DNA from: Romboutsia sp. CE17
Lineage (GTDB): Bacteria; Bacillota; Clostridia; Peptostreptococcales; Peptostreptococcaceae
Direction of reading: 5' to 3'
Assembly (NCBI RefSeq): GCF_012317385.1
Contig: NZ_CP051144.1
Coordinates: 1,054,001-1,118,000 of the forward strand
Length of the DNA: 64,000 nt
Position 1 is the stretch's first letter, and each line of letters opens with the position of its first letter. Positions 1-8,575 of the stretch are shown here, piece after piece. Under the pieces are notes generated by a model. That model was not told where the DNA came from. It did not search any database and worked only from the letters and a program-made list of their open reading frames with translations. Position numbers and translations under genes: made by a program.

Positions 1-2
1 AG

Positions 3-212
3 TTTGATGAAGTTGGTGCTTGTGGAACTGCCGCTGTAATAACGCCAATTGGAAGTATAACTTATAATGGAAATAAACATATATTTTATAGTGAAGAAGA
101 AGCAGGACCAAAAGTAACTAAATTATATGAAACTCTTTACAAGATACAATTTGGAGATATAGAAGCTCCAGAGGGTTGGATAGTAAAGCTTGAGAAGGAA
201 TATTCTAAATAA
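3..212 (+). CDS. ilvE: Branched-chain amino acid aminotransferase, C-terminal fragment (runs off left edge)
   Basis: This is the last 69 codons of a pyridoxal-phosphate class IV aminotransferase. The visible part starts with FDEVGACGTAAVITPIG, the segment near the C-terminus of bacterial branched-chain aminotransferases that lies by the cofactor site, and ends GWIVKLEKEYSK. The enzyme makes the last transamination in isoleucine, leucine and valine synthesis. The upstream part lies outside the window. The ilv operon that supplies its keto acids starts about 6 kb downstream. The family call is firm; the exact subtype rests on a short fragment. Confidence 0.85.
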   Translation, partial: FDEVGACGTAAVITPIGSITYNGNKHIFYSEEEAGPKVTKLYETLYKIQFGDIEAPEGWIVKLEKEYSK

Positions 213-497
213 AAAAATGAATATTTAAAAGGTTAATATAAGTTGTAATTAATAAAAGATTTTATAGTTTATTTTATATTATCAGTTTCATTTTCTTTGG
301 AAATTTAGTAACCAAGTAATATTGGTTATTATATAAATTGTATACTTCTGTATGTATTTCATATTTTATTTATCTCTTTATATATTATGTAAATTAATGA
401 TATAATTATAAGATAATAAAGCCTAACTATAACTATATCACAAAATAGTTAAAGTTAAATGGGAGAATAAAATATAAAAGACATAATGGGGGCTATA

Positions 498-1289
498 ATG
501 AAAAAAGTTATATTTTTTGATATAGATGGAACATTAATAGATTGTTTTGGTGGAATTGTTGATATAACTCCAAAGGTTAAAGAAGTAATTCGTGCAGTTC
601 AAAAAAATGGTGATTATGTATTTATTGCTACAGGTAGACCATATGCTCTTTTAAGTCAAAATTTATTAGATTTTGGTTTTGATGGATTTATATTATCTAA
701 TGGAGCACATGTTATAATAAATAATGAAACCATATATAGCGAAACTATTGATAAGGAATTTATATCGACATTAGAAAATGAATTAGAAAAAAATAATATT
801 CAATATATCTTACAAGGTGAATTATATTCTTATTTAAAAGATAAGTTTGATGATTTTTATGCTTATTATGATAAAATAGGTGTATCAAGAAAATACTTAA
901 AAGGAAATTACACTTTAGATGAAGTAGAAGCACATAAAGTAGAGATGTTATGTCCAGATGATAAATCTATGGATATTTGTATATCTCTAGTAAAAAGTAA
1001 TCCAGAGTGTGATTATTTTAGTAGTATAAATAAAAGAGCTGTAGAATTATATTTAAAGAAAAATACCAAAGCTACGGCTATATTAAAAACAATAGAATAT
1101 CTAAATATACCTATTGAAAACACTTATGCTTTTGGGGATGGAAAAAATGATATAGAAATGCTTAGTGTTGTAGGTTGCGGAATAGCTATGGGTAATGCAA
1201 GTGATGAGGTAAAAAAATATGCTAAACAAGTTACTGATTCTGTGCAAAATGATGGGGTAGCTATAGGGATTGAAAAATATGTAATATGA
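498..1289 (+). CDS. HAD-superfamily (Cof-type) sugar-phosphate phosphatase
   Basis: A cytosolic HAD hydrolase of about 263 residues, type IIB (Cof/YidA-like). Near the N-terminus FFDIDGTLID gives the nucleophile and acid/base aspartates (motif I), ATGRP follows as motif II, and FGDGKNDIEML near residue 210 is the metal-binding motif, followed by GCGIAMGNA. Members dephosphorylate sugar phosphates or flavin/PLP-type substrates; the substrate cannot be read here. An ATG 12 bases upstream (486) is in frame, but its own GGGGG run is the ribosome site for the ATG at 498, so I take 498. It appears to be monocistronic and ends at a strong hairpin. Confidence 0.9.
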   Translation: MKKVIFFDIDGTLIDCFGGIVDITPKVKEVIRAVQKNGDYVFIATGRPYALLSQNLLDFGFDGFILSNGAHVIINNETIYSETIDKEFISTLENELEKNNIQYILQGELYSYLKDKFDDFYAYYDKIGVSRKYLKGNYTLDEVEAHKVEMLCPDDKSMDICISLVKSNPECDYFSSINKRAVELYLKKNTKATAILKTIEYLNIPIENTYAFGDGKNDIEMLSVVGCGIAMGNASDEVKKYAKQVTDSVQNDGVAIGIEKYVI

Positions 1290-1336
1290 TAAAAATAAAT
1301 TTAAGAGCATATTTAGAGAATGTAAATAAATAATAT

Positions 1337-1374
1337 AAAAAACACATGCAAAATATAATTTGCATGTGTTTTTT
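1337..1374. terminator. Bidirectional terminator between convergent genes
   Basis: A 16-bp perfect stem (AAAAAACACATGCAAA and its complement) with a 6-base loop has T-runs on both strands. It can stop both the HAD gene and the AI-2E transporter gene. Confidence 0.9.
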
Positions 1375-1427
1375 ATATTATTTCATATTTAAAGATAATA
1401 TTACCTATAATTAAACAGATATTTTAA

Positions 1428-2552
1428 TTATAATTCTATTGTACTTTCACCATCATCTTTAAAAAATTTTTTAGCATACATAAGTAGTACTCCTGTTACA
1501 GGAACAGATAATAGTATGCCTATAAAACCAGTATACTTAGTAGCAATAGTAACAGCTAATATTGTAAATATAGGAGGAACTCCAACTTGTTTTCCAACAA
1601 AGAATGGCTCAAGTACAGCACTCTCTATTTGTTGAACAACAACCATAACAATTAATACAATGATAGCTTTATCAAAGGAGAAGAATAAGTTTACTACTAC
1701 AGCAATTATCGTACCGATTATTGGACCGAAAAATGGAATCATATTAGTAATACCGGCTATAATACCTAGGAAAAGAGCATATTTTGAACCTGCTAAATGA
1801 AGTATTATAGTACAAATAATAGCATAAATAGTTGAATCAGTAGCTTTAGCGACTATATAAACTCCTATATTTTTGTCTAATATGTTAACAAATTCTTTTA
1901 TCTTTAAATAGTATTTTTTCAATAATTTTTTAGCTACTATATTAGCTATATGAAGAGATTTTTCTTTAGATAAAAGTAAGTAAACTGATATAACTATTCC
2001 TAAGAATATATTAATTACATACGATACAATTACACTAGTTAAATTTATTACTAATTCACTAAGCATAGTAGCGGTTGAAGTAGATAAAGGAACTAGTATA
2101 TTAGTTATAAATTTATTTATTTGAAGCTTAGCATCTGGATTATTTATATTAAATTTTATCTCTGAAGAAATATTGTTTATAAAATTTTGAACCTGCTCAA
2201 TGCCTTGAGGCATTAATGAATAAATTTCATTAATATTGGATCTTATAACGGGAACTATAAATAACCATGCAAATATTACTATACATAGAACTACACCGTA
2301 AATAATGCATATAGATATAGGTCTTTTAAGCTTAAATTTAATTTCTAAAAGTTTCATAGGTTGATTAAGTATATAAGCTATTACAAACCCAATAAAAAAT
2401 GGTGTGAGTATTTCACTTATATTAGCAATATTAACACTGATAAAATTTGTTATTGAGTTGAAGTTTTTTAATATTAATATACCAATAAATATTAATATTA
2501 TTGGTATTACATATTTTATAGATTTAAAAATTTCTTCTTTTATTTTATTCAT
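1428..2552 (-). CDS. AI-2E family (UPF0118/YtvI-like) membrane transporter
   Basis: About 374 residues, with two hydrophobic hairpins near the N-terminus, a polar central stretch (residues about 110-200), then a dense cluster of membrane helices including the family signature region PFFGPIIGTIIAVVV and VVVQQIESAVLEPFFVGKQVG. The family includes Na+/H+ antiporters and putative signal-molecule exporters. The substrate is unknown. An upstream in-frame ATG (2567) exists, but GAGGT between the two ATGs is a ribosome site for the one at 2552. The leader carries a manganese-type riboswitch and its terminator, so expression is expected to rise with Mn2+. That would be an unusual link for this family and suggests metal or ion export. 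Confidence 0.85.
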   Translation of the reverse strand: MNKIKEEIFKSIKYVIPIILIFIGILILKNFNSITNFISVNIANISEILTPFFIGFVIAYILNQPMKLLEIKFKLKRPISICIIYGVVLCIVIFAWLFIVPVIRSNINEIYSLMPQGIEQVQNFINNISSEIKFNINNPDAKLQINKFITNILVPLSTSTATMLSELVINLTSVIVSYVINIFLGIVISVYLLLSKEKSLHIANIVAKKLLKKYYLKIKEFVNILDKNIGVYIVAKATDSTIYAIICTIILHLAGSKYALFLGIIAGITNMIPFFGPIIGTIIAVVVNLFFSFDKAIIVLIVMVVVQQIESAVLEPFFVGKQVGVPPIFTILAVTIATKYTGFIGILLSVPVTGVLLMYAKKFFKDDGESTIEL

Positions 2553-2602
2553 ATTTTTATACCTCATTTATGTTTATTTTGTCAAAACTATTTACTTTCA
2601 AA

Positions 2603-2657
2603 TAAAAAAGACCTTTAAAGATATAGTCATTAAAAATGAAGATATCTCTAAAGGTCT
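2603..2657 (-). terminator. Riboswitch-controlled intrinsic terminator
   Basis: On the minus strand AGACCTTTAGAGATAT pairs with ATATCTTTAAAGGTCT and is followed by TTTTTT. The first arm contains the 3' strand of the aptamer P1 stem (ACCTTT). Ligand-stabilised P1 and the terminator therefore exclude each other, the layout of an ON switch. Confidence 0.85.
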
Positions 2658-2750
2658 TGCTAACAAGTTTAATTTTCTTGCTAATCAACCGGGATTTAAT
2701 CCGAAATGACGACTGATTATCACAATGTGAAAGCTACTCCCCTTTAAGGA
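2643..2750 (-). ncRNA. yybP-ykoY (Mn2+) riboswitch aptamer
   Basis: Read on the minus strand, the leader has the hallmark AAAGGGGAGTAGC at its 5' side, GTCGTCA in the middle, and TTAGCAAGACCTTT at its 3' side, which pairs back with the starting TTAAAGG. This is the conserved core of the yybP-ykoY family, which senses Mn2+. A terminator sharing the P1 strand follows. The usual downstream genes are Mn exporters (MntP, P-type ATPases, TerC, UPF0016); here it is an AI-2E transporter. The assignment rests on remembered consensus, not a covariance search. Confidence 0.85.
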
Positions 2751-2770
2751 ATTTAGTTTTATAGTTATTT

Positions 2771-2799
2771 ATTATATTATAACAAATTAAAAATATCAA
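2771..2799 (-). promoter_or_regulatory. Sigma-A promoter for the riboswitch leader
   Basis: On the minus strand, TTGATA, 17 bases, then TATAAT. Transcription would start near 2764, some 15 bases before the aptamer. Confidence 0.65.
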
Positions 2800-2968
2800 T
2801 AAAAACTATGAGTAAAAGTTTTTTACTAAATTATACAAAGTTAAATTTATAGATTTTAAAGGAAGTAGATGTTAAATTAAAATGTAAATAGGGTATAGAA
2901 TAATGTATATAAATAATGACAAATAAGGAAACTAATATTAACTAACTAATAAAAAGAGGATAATTATT

Positions 2969-4732
2969 ATGGGAAAAGAAAGAAGACGTATAATAATAGA
3001 CTTTGAAGTTTTATCTAAAGGTGGATTTTGGATGTGTTGTATGAAAGATTATAAAACAAAAAAAGAACACATCATAGTAAATAATAGAGAGGAACTTATA
3101 AGAGTATATAATAAAAATAAAGACTCTGTTTGGATAGGATATAATATAAAGGGATATGATCAATGGATATTAAAATCAATAATAGCTGGACTTGATCCTT
3201 GTAAGGTTTCAGAAAAACTTATTGAACAAAAATTATCAGGATGGCAAATTGATCGAAATTTACACAAGGTGCCATTATATATTTTTGAAATAAATGATAC
3301 ATATAGAAGCTTAAAAGAGCTTGAATTATTTATGGGAGAAGATATAAGGGAAAGTAGTGTTTCATTTAATTTAGATAGATACCCAACAAAAGAAGAAATA
3401 GAGGAATTGATTACGTATTGCTTGCATGATGTAAGAATGACTTTCAAAGTGTTTGAACATGTATACTATAAGTATGAAGCACAATTAGGTTTAATTGAAT
3501 ATTTTAATTTAGATGAAGGTATGTTTAATAAAACTGAAGCTCAATTAAGTGCATATATACTAGGAGCAAGAAAGCCTAACTACGAAAGAAATGATACAAA
3601 TGAATTTGAAATTATAGAGACTATAACTCTTAGTAAATATAATAATATAAAAGAATGGTACGAAGATTATAATAATAGAGATTATAAAAAATATCTAAAA
3701 ACAAATATATATGGAGTAGAAACTGACTTTGGATGGGGTGGACTACATTCAGCTAGAAAAAAATATAAAGCAGAAAATTTCATAGTAAATTCAGATGTAA
3801 GTTCCTTTTATCCATCAATAATGATAGAATATAACTTACTTAGTAGGAATGTAAAAGATCCATCTAAATATAAAGAAATAAGAGATAAAAGGTTTAATCT
3901 TAAGAAGGAGAAAAATCCTATAGAAAAATCTCTTAAACTTGTTTTGAATAGTGCTTATGGTGCTTGTATGGATGCAAATAATGATCTTTATGATCCTCGT
4001 CAAGGAACGGCAATTTGTGTAAATGGACAACTTTTATTGTTAGATTTAATTGAAAAGGTAGAATTAGAATTTGGAAGTAAAGCAGAGTTTATTCAAGGAA
4101 ATACAGACGGAGTGATGTTTAAATTTAACTCAAAAGAAGATGTAGATAAATACTTAGAAATTTGCAATAGCTGGTGTGAGAGGACTAAAATGGAACTTGA
4201 GCATGACTTTATAAAGAAAATTATACAAAAAGATGTTAATAATTATATATATATAAAAGAAAATGGTAAAGTAAAAAGCAAAGGTGCATATGTCAAAGAA
4301 CTTAGTATAATAGATAACGATTTACCAATAGTTAATAAAGCTATAAAAGAAAAATTGATTAATAACATTGATGTAGAAGTTACAATAAATAATTCTAATA
4401 AATTAATAGATTTTCAAAAGTGTGTAAAAATAACAGGTAAATATAATTATGCAACTCATGGTAATGAAAAAATAAACTTAAAAGTATTAAGAGTATTTGC
4501 AAGTAAATCTATTTCTGATAATGCTATAATGAAGACAAGATATGATAATAAATTAGAAAAAATAAGTTATACTCCAGATAGAGTATTTATTGATAATAGC
4601 AAAGTAATAGATAAAGAAATTCCATATAAGCTTGATAAATCATGGTATATATCACTTGTAAAAGAGAGATTAGAAAGTTTTATGCCAGATAATACTTTTA
4701 CATTATTTGATTTTATGGATAGCTTGCAGTAA
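2969..4732 (+). CDS. Orphan family-B DNA polymerase with 3'-5' exonuclease
   Basis: 587 residues with a complete exonuclease-polymerase layout. Exonuclease: D11-F-E13 (ExoI), N59-IKGY-D64 (ExoII), Y150-CLH-D154 (ExoIII), so all four DEDD acids and the tyrosine are present. Polymerase: D276VSSFYPSI (motif A), K323LVLNSAYG (motif B) and N378TD380G (motif C). The usual DTD of motif C reads NTD; the second aspartate, the metal ligand in family B, is kept. The compact size is typical of phage enzymes. No phage structural, terminase or integrase gene is nearby. The start at 2969 has AGAGGA 9 bases upstream. It could be a domesticated phage replication gene or part of a degraded element. Confidence 0.85.
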   Translation: MGKERRRIIIDFEVLSKGGFWMCCMKDYKTKKEHIIVNNREELIRVYNKNKDSVWIGYNIKGYDQWILKSIIAGLDPCKVSEKLIEQKLSGWQIDRNLHKVPLYIFEINDTYRSLKELELFMGEDIRESSVSFNLDRYPTKEEIEELITYCLHDVRMTFKVFEHVYYKYEAQLGLIEYFNLDEGMFNKTEAQLSAYILGARKPNYERNDTNEFEIIETITLSKYNNIKEWYEDYNNRDYKKYLKTNIYGVETDFGWGGLHSARKKYKAENFIVNSDVSSFYPSIMIEYNLLSRNVKDPSKYKEIRDKRFNLKKEKNPIEKSLKLVLNSAYGACMDANNDLYDPRQGTAICVNGQLLLLDLIEKVELEFGSKAEFIQGNTDGVMFKFNSKEDVDKYLEICNSWCERTKMELEHDFIKKIIQKDVNNYIYIKENGKVKSKGAYVKELSIIDNDLPIVNKAIKEKLINNIDVEVTINNSNKLIDFQKCVKITGKYNYATHGNEKINLKVLRVFASKSISDNAIMKTRYDNKLEKISYTPDRVFIDNSKVIDKEIPYKLDKSWYISLVKERLESFMPDNTFTLFDFMDSLQ

Positions 4733-4774
4733 TATAGTTCAAGACCAGGAAAGTAATATAATCCTGGTATAATT

Positions 4775-4808
4775 AAGAGGTAGTCTTTTAATAGTTTACC
4801 TCTTTTTT
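4775..4808 (+). terminator. Intrinsic terminator after the polymerase gene
   Basis: AAGAGGTA pairs with TACCTCTT, followed by a T-run. A second small hairpin (CCAGGA...TCCTGG) lies just upstream at about 4745-4766. Confidence 0.7.
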
Positions 4809-4853
4809 ATATGATATAATTTTATTAAATAGTGTTACAGGTAGGAGATTTAA

Positions 4854-5591
4854 GTGAAGAAAAGTAAAGATAATGAGAAAATTACTATTAAACATAAAGG
4901 TGCAGAAATAGCTATAGAATTAATATACAGAAAAAGAAAAAATATAACTATTCAAATAAATCCTAATTGTAAGGTATTAATAATAAGTCCTTTTAATGTG
5001 TCAAAGAAAATTCTAAGAGATTTCATAATGGAAAACGTAGAGTGGATAATAGAAAAGCTTGAAGAATATAAAAAGTTTGAGCATGTATATAAAGATAAAG
5101 AGTATATAAATGGCGAAAAATTTATGTACTTAGGGACTGAGTATAGTCTAAAAATAATAAAAGATACTGATGAAGATATATATATAGAAAAAAACGACTT
5201 AATTATAAAAATAAAAAACTTAGAAAAAGAATATATAAAGGATAAGCTAAAAATTTGGTATAAAAAAGAAAGTGAAAAGCTTGTATTACAAAGACTTATT
5301 TATTGTAGAGAAAATTTTAAACATATGAAGGAGTTAATACCAAATAAATTAAAAGTTAAAGAGCAGAAAAAGAGATGGGGAACTTGTACATCTAAGAGAG
5401 ATATTTATATAAATTCTAAAATTTCAATGGCTAAAGTAGAGGCAATTGATTATATTTTAGTTCATGAATTTAGTCACTTAGTTTACATGAATCACTCTAA
5501 GGATTTTTATAATCTAGTAGAAGAGATTATGCCTAATTATAAAGATGCCGAAATATGGTTAAAGGAAAATTCGTATAAATTAAAGCTATAG
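4854..5591 (+). CDS. YgjP/DUF45-type zinc metallopeptidase
   Basis: 245 residues. The C-terminal third carries the zinc-peptidase motif HEFSHLVYMNHSKDFY (HExxH with a third histidine eight residues on), preceded by the family block KRWGTCTSKRDIYIN. This matches the YgjP-like (DUF45/M48-like) metallopeptidases, small cytosolic enzymes of poorly known substrate, often found near restriction or replication genes. Start is a GTG at 4854 with AGGAG 7 bases upstream. It follows the polymerase gene but is separated by a terminator, so probably has its own promoter. Confidence 0.85.
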   Translation: MKKSKDNEKITIKHKGAEIAIELIYRKRKNITIQINPNCKVLIISPFNVSKKILRDFIMENVEWIIEKLEEYKKFEHVYKDKEYINGEKFMYLGTEYSLKIIKDTDEDIYIEKNDLIIKIKNLEKEYIKDKLKIWYKKESEKLVLQRLIYCRENFKHMKELIPNKLKVKEQKKRWGTCTSKRDIYINSKISMAKVEAIDYILVHEFSHLVYMNHSKDFYNLVEEIMPNYKDAEIWLKENSYKLKL

Positions 5592-5670
5592 ATGTCATAT
5601 AAATACAAATATTTTATCTTATTTTAGTCATATAAATTAAATAGCAATAATATTAGATAGGAGGGATAAA

Positions 5671-6129
5671 ATGAATAATACTACTAACAAATTAAATAAA
5701 AAAGGAACAAGTAGTTGTGATGAAAAAAATAACATAAATAGTAACTCAACTACTCAGCAAAGCTTAGGTTTAGCAAGTATTGGATATGCAGACTATGTCA
5801 TTTTATCCGCTACCCTATCTTACGCAATAGCAGAGGAGTTAAATGACTTAGATTTAGATATGTTAATTGTTTTTGCAGGAATGATTACTTCTGACTTAGC
5901 TTTGCTAAGGACAAGAAGAGGTATTATAAATGGGATAAATCAAGCAAATCAACAAAATACAGGAGAAGAAGCAACAATAGGTGGAGAAGAAACTATTTTT
6001 GCAGGAGAAGATATAGCTGCTCAACTATCAGCTGTACGAGGTTCAAAGAAAAAAAGAAGAAAAATAAAAAAAGTTAAAAGGAAAAAGAAACGTATAAATA
6101 TTAGTGAAGATAAAAATGAAAATAAATAA
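5671..6129 (+). CDS. Unknown protein with hydrophobic centre and basic tail
   Basis: 152 residues that I do not recognise. Residues 1-32 are polar and rich in Asn, Ser, Thr and Gln. Residues about 33-80 are hydrophobic to amphipathic and alanine/leucine-rich (GYADYVILSATLSYAIAEEL). A Glu/Gly-rich linker follows, and the last 30 residues are almost all Lys and Arg. The tail suggests binding to nucleic acid or to anionic membranes, but this is only composition. A perfect AGGAGGG site 6 bases before the ATG says it is translated. It lies just upstream of the ilv T-box promoter and seems to stand alone. Confidence 0.6.
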   Translation: MNNTTNKLNKKGTSSCDEKNNINSNSTTQQSLGLASIGYADYVILSATLSYAIAEELNDLDLDMLIVFAGMITSDLALLRTRRGIINGINQANQQNTGEEATIGGEETIFAGEDIAAQLSAVRGSKKKRRKIKKVKRKKKRINISEDKNENK

Positions 6130-6155
6130 AATTCAGAAAATTACCAAAAATAATG

Positions 6156-6184
6156 TTGACTTAATTAATCAAATCACATATAAT
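6156..6184 (+). promoter_or_regulatory. Sigma-A promoter of the ilv operon
   Basis: TTGACT, 17 bases, then TATAAT (6179-6184): a near-consensus promoter with its start near 6191, just ahead of the T-box leader. Confidence 0.85.
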
Positions 6185-6215
6185 TTGTATTAAGTTAAAC
6201 AAATAAAATATTTTA

Positions 6216-6499
6216 AAGCAATGATGGAGACAAAAATATTCAAGGTATTAATTACAGAGAGCTAATATTTGGTGGAAATTAGCATTAATACGGATATATA
6301 ATGATCACTCCTAAGCTTTCATGCTGAACTATCAGTAAGCATGAACGTATGCTAACGTTATATAGCTAGGGTTTACTTAGACCTGAATAATAAGAGATAA
6401 CTGTTATTTTAATAGTTATAATATAAGGTGGTACCGCGGAATATAACTTTCGTCCTTATGAGCAGATTAAGTTTGCTTATATTGACGGAAGTTTTTTTA
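6216..6499 (+). ncRNA. T-box leader (isoleucine) of the ilv operon
   Basis: The leader has a long Stem I with an AGAGAG element near 6257. The specifier region TAATGATCACTCC lies at about 6299-6311, the T-box core AAGGTGGTACCGCGGA at 6426-6441, and a terminator at 6446-6499. In the specifier loop the best codon is AUC (Ile), in line with the downstream ilvDBC genes. Uncharged tRNA-Ile would pair with the codon and the T-box bulge and let transcription continue. AUG (Met) overlaps the same site but does not fit the operon. Confidence 0.93.
6446..6499 (+). terminator. T-box terminator
   Basis: AACTTTCGTC pairs with GACGGAAGTT, with an inner ATGAGCA/TGCTTAT pairing, followed by seven Ts. It competes with the T-box antiterminator. 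Confidence 0.85.
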
Positions 6500-6533
6500 T
6501 TTATATAAAAATAAATTTAGGAGGTAGTTCAAT

Positions 6534-6761
6534 ATGGATATAAATTTATATGCTAATTTAAATCAAGGAATAGATTCATTTTTAAGAGTAGCGACAACGT
6601 TAAGAAGAAAAGAAATAACTATAAAATCGATCAGTATGATTACTGATAATTATAAAAATACTGGTATGAGACTTACTATAGATGAAGAAGAAACATCAGT
6701 ACAAGAAGTAATAAACTATATGAATAAGCTTTATGATGTAAGAGATATTGAAGCTCAATAA
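6534..6761 (+). CDS. ilvN: Mini ACT-domain regulatory subunit of acetolactate synthase (IlvN/IlvM-like)
   Basis: 75 residues forming a single ACT fold. The pattern GIDSFLRVATTLRRKEITIKSISM, a gap, then MRLTIDEEE and a terminal MNKLYDVRDIE matches the first half of acetolactate synthase small subunits (GVLxRVxxLFxRRxFNIxSI...RMTI...LNKLxDV). The C-terminal half of a normal IlvN (about 160 residues) is missing, so the size is like E. coli IlvM. It is the first gene after the Ile T-box and no other small subunit accompanies ilvB. It would set feedback inhibition and activity of the synthase. GGAGG lies 9 bases before the ATG. Confidence 0.75.
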   Translation: MDINLYANLNQGIDSFLRVATTLRRKEITIKSISMITDNYKNTGMRLTIDEEETSVQEVINYMNKLYDVRDIEAQ

Positions 6762-6898
6762 TTAAAGTATTTTAACAAAAATAGTAAAAATAATATACTT
6801 AAATGTTTTAATAAAGTTAGTAAATAATACACATAAAAGAAATAATGAATTTATTAATTAATAAATAAATGATAACGATATGGTTTAGGGGGGATAAG

Positions 6899-8548
6899 AT
6901 GAAGAGTGATAATATAAAAAGGGGATTAACTAAGGCTCCACATAGATCTTTACTTAAAGCAAGTGGATATACAGATGAAGAGATAAATAAACCGTTCGTA
7001 GGAATAGTAAACTCATTTAATGAAATAGTACCAGGTCATATACATTTAAGAGAATTATCAGAAGCTGTAAAAAGAGGAATATTATTAAAAGGAGGGACTC
7101 CACTAGAGTTTCCGTCAATAGCTGTGTGTGATGGTATAGCTATGAATCATGAAGGAATGAAGTATTCTTTAGTAAGTAGAGAAATAATAGCTGATAGTAT
7201 AGAGATAATGGCTAAAGCTCATAGTTTAGATGGATTGGTACTAATACCAAGTTGTGATAAAGTAGTTCCTGGTATGTTAATGGCTGCTGCAAGGATTAAT
7301 ATACCATGTATTGTAGTTAGTGGAGGACCTATGCTTGCAGGAAAATATAAAGGTAATAGAGTTGATTTAATTACCACGTTTGAAGGTGTTGGTAAAGTAG
7401 CTAATAATGATATGAGTGAGGAGGAACTTTTAGAATTAGAAGAAGTTTCTTGTCCAACTTGTGGATCCTGTGCAGGAATGTTTACAGCAAATTCAATGAA
7501 TTGTATGACTGAAGGTTTAGGAATGGCACTTAAAGGAAATGGTACTATACCAGCTGTTTATTCAGAAAGAAAGAGGCTTGCAAAAAAAACTGGAATGAAA
7601 ATAATGGAGTTAATTGAAAGAGATATTAAAGCTAGAGACATAATGACAAAAGAAGCTTTTGAAAATGCATTAGCATTAGATATGAGTTTAGGGTGTTCAA
7701 CTAATACGGTGCTACATTTAAGTGCAATTGCACATGAAGCTAAGGTTGATATGAATTTAGATATTATAAATGAAGTTAGCTCAAGAGTTCCAAACTTATG
7801 TAAATTAAGTCCAGCAGGAAACAATTATATAGAAGATTTATATGAAAGTGGTGGAGTATATGCAGTGATGAATGAGTTAAATAAAATTAATTTGATAAAT
7901 GCAGATTTGATAACTTGTGAAGGCGATTTAATTAAAAACTTGCTAGTAGAAAAGAAAAATAATTACGTAATAAGAGATATAGATAATCCATATTCAAAAG
8001 AAGGTGGAATAAAGGTATTAAGGGGAAATTTAGCATTAGATGGTGCAGTTATAAAAAAATCAGCTGTAGACTCTAATGTTGCTGAATTTGTAGGAAAAGC
8101 AAAAGTTTATGAAAGTGAAGAAGAATGTGTAGATGCAATACTTTCAGGCCAAATAAAGAAGGGAGATGTTGTAATAATAAGGTATGAAGGTCCAAAAGGT
8201 GGGCCAGGGATGAGAGAAATGCTTACACCAACATCTACTCTATGTGGCATGGGACTTGATGCAGATGTATGTCTAATTACTGATGGAAGATTTTCAGGTG
8301 GAAGTAGAGGCTTTGCAATAGGTCATGTATCACCCGAAGCAGCAGAAGGAGGTCTAATTGCATATGTGTGTGATAATGATTTAATAAAAGTAAATTTAGA
8401 AAAAGGAACTATAGACTTATTAGTAGATGAAAATACTATTAGTGAAAGAAAATTAAAAATAGAGATAAAACAGAAAAATTTAAATGGATACTTAAAAAAA
8501 TACTCAGCATTAGTTTCCTCAGCTGGAAAGGGTGCTATATGTGACTAG
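6899..8548 (+). CDS. ilvD: Dihydroxy-acid dehydratase
   Basis: 549 residues, normal length. It catalyses the third common step of valine and isoleucine synthesis using an Fe-S cluster. Visible signatures are SCDKVVPGMLMAAARINIP, CPTCGSCAGMFTANSMNC with cluster cysteines, and DGRFSGGSRGFAIGHVSPE near the C-terminus. An in-frame ATG at 6869 would add ten residues, but GGGGGG lies just before the ATG at 6899 and the protein then begins MKSDNIKRG, as homologues do. It is the second gene of the T-box operon, 27 bases before ilvB. Confidence 0.95.
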   Translation: MKSDNIKRGLTKAPHRSLLKASGYTDEEINKPFVGIVNSFNEIVPGHIHLRELSEAVKRGILLKGGTPLEFPSIAVCDGIAMNHEGMKYSLVSREIIADSIEIMAKAHSLDGLVLIPSCDKVVPGMLMAAARINIPCIVVSGGPMLAGKYKGNRVDLITTFEGVGKVANNDMSEEELLELEEVSCPTCGSCAGMFTANSMNCMTEGLGMALKGNGTIPAVYSERKRLAKKTGMKIMELIERDIKARDIMTKEAFENALALDMSLGCSTNTVLHLSAIAHEAKVDMNLDIINEVSSRVPNLCKLSPAGNNYIEDLYESGGVYAVMNELNKINLINADLITCEGDLIKNLLVEKKNNYVIRDIDNPYSKEGGIKVLRGNLALDGAVIKKSAVDSNVAEFVGKAKVYESEEECVDAILSGQIKKGDVVIIRYEGPKGGPGMREMLTPTSTLCGMGLDADVCLITDGRFSGGSRGFAIGHVSPEAAEGGLIAYVCDNDLIKVNLEKGTIDLLVDENTISERKLKIEIKQKNLNGYLKKYSALVSSAGKGAICD

Positions 8549-8575
8549 ATATATTAATAAGGAGGGAGGTGTCTT

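Noticed and set aside
486-497. Earlier ATG for the HAD phosphatase
   Set aside because: Its GGGGG is the ribosome site for the ATG at 498, and no other site precedes it.
6300-6305. AUG as T-box specifier (Met)
   Set aside because: It overlaps the AUC codon, but the operon makes branched-chain amino acids, so Ile fits.
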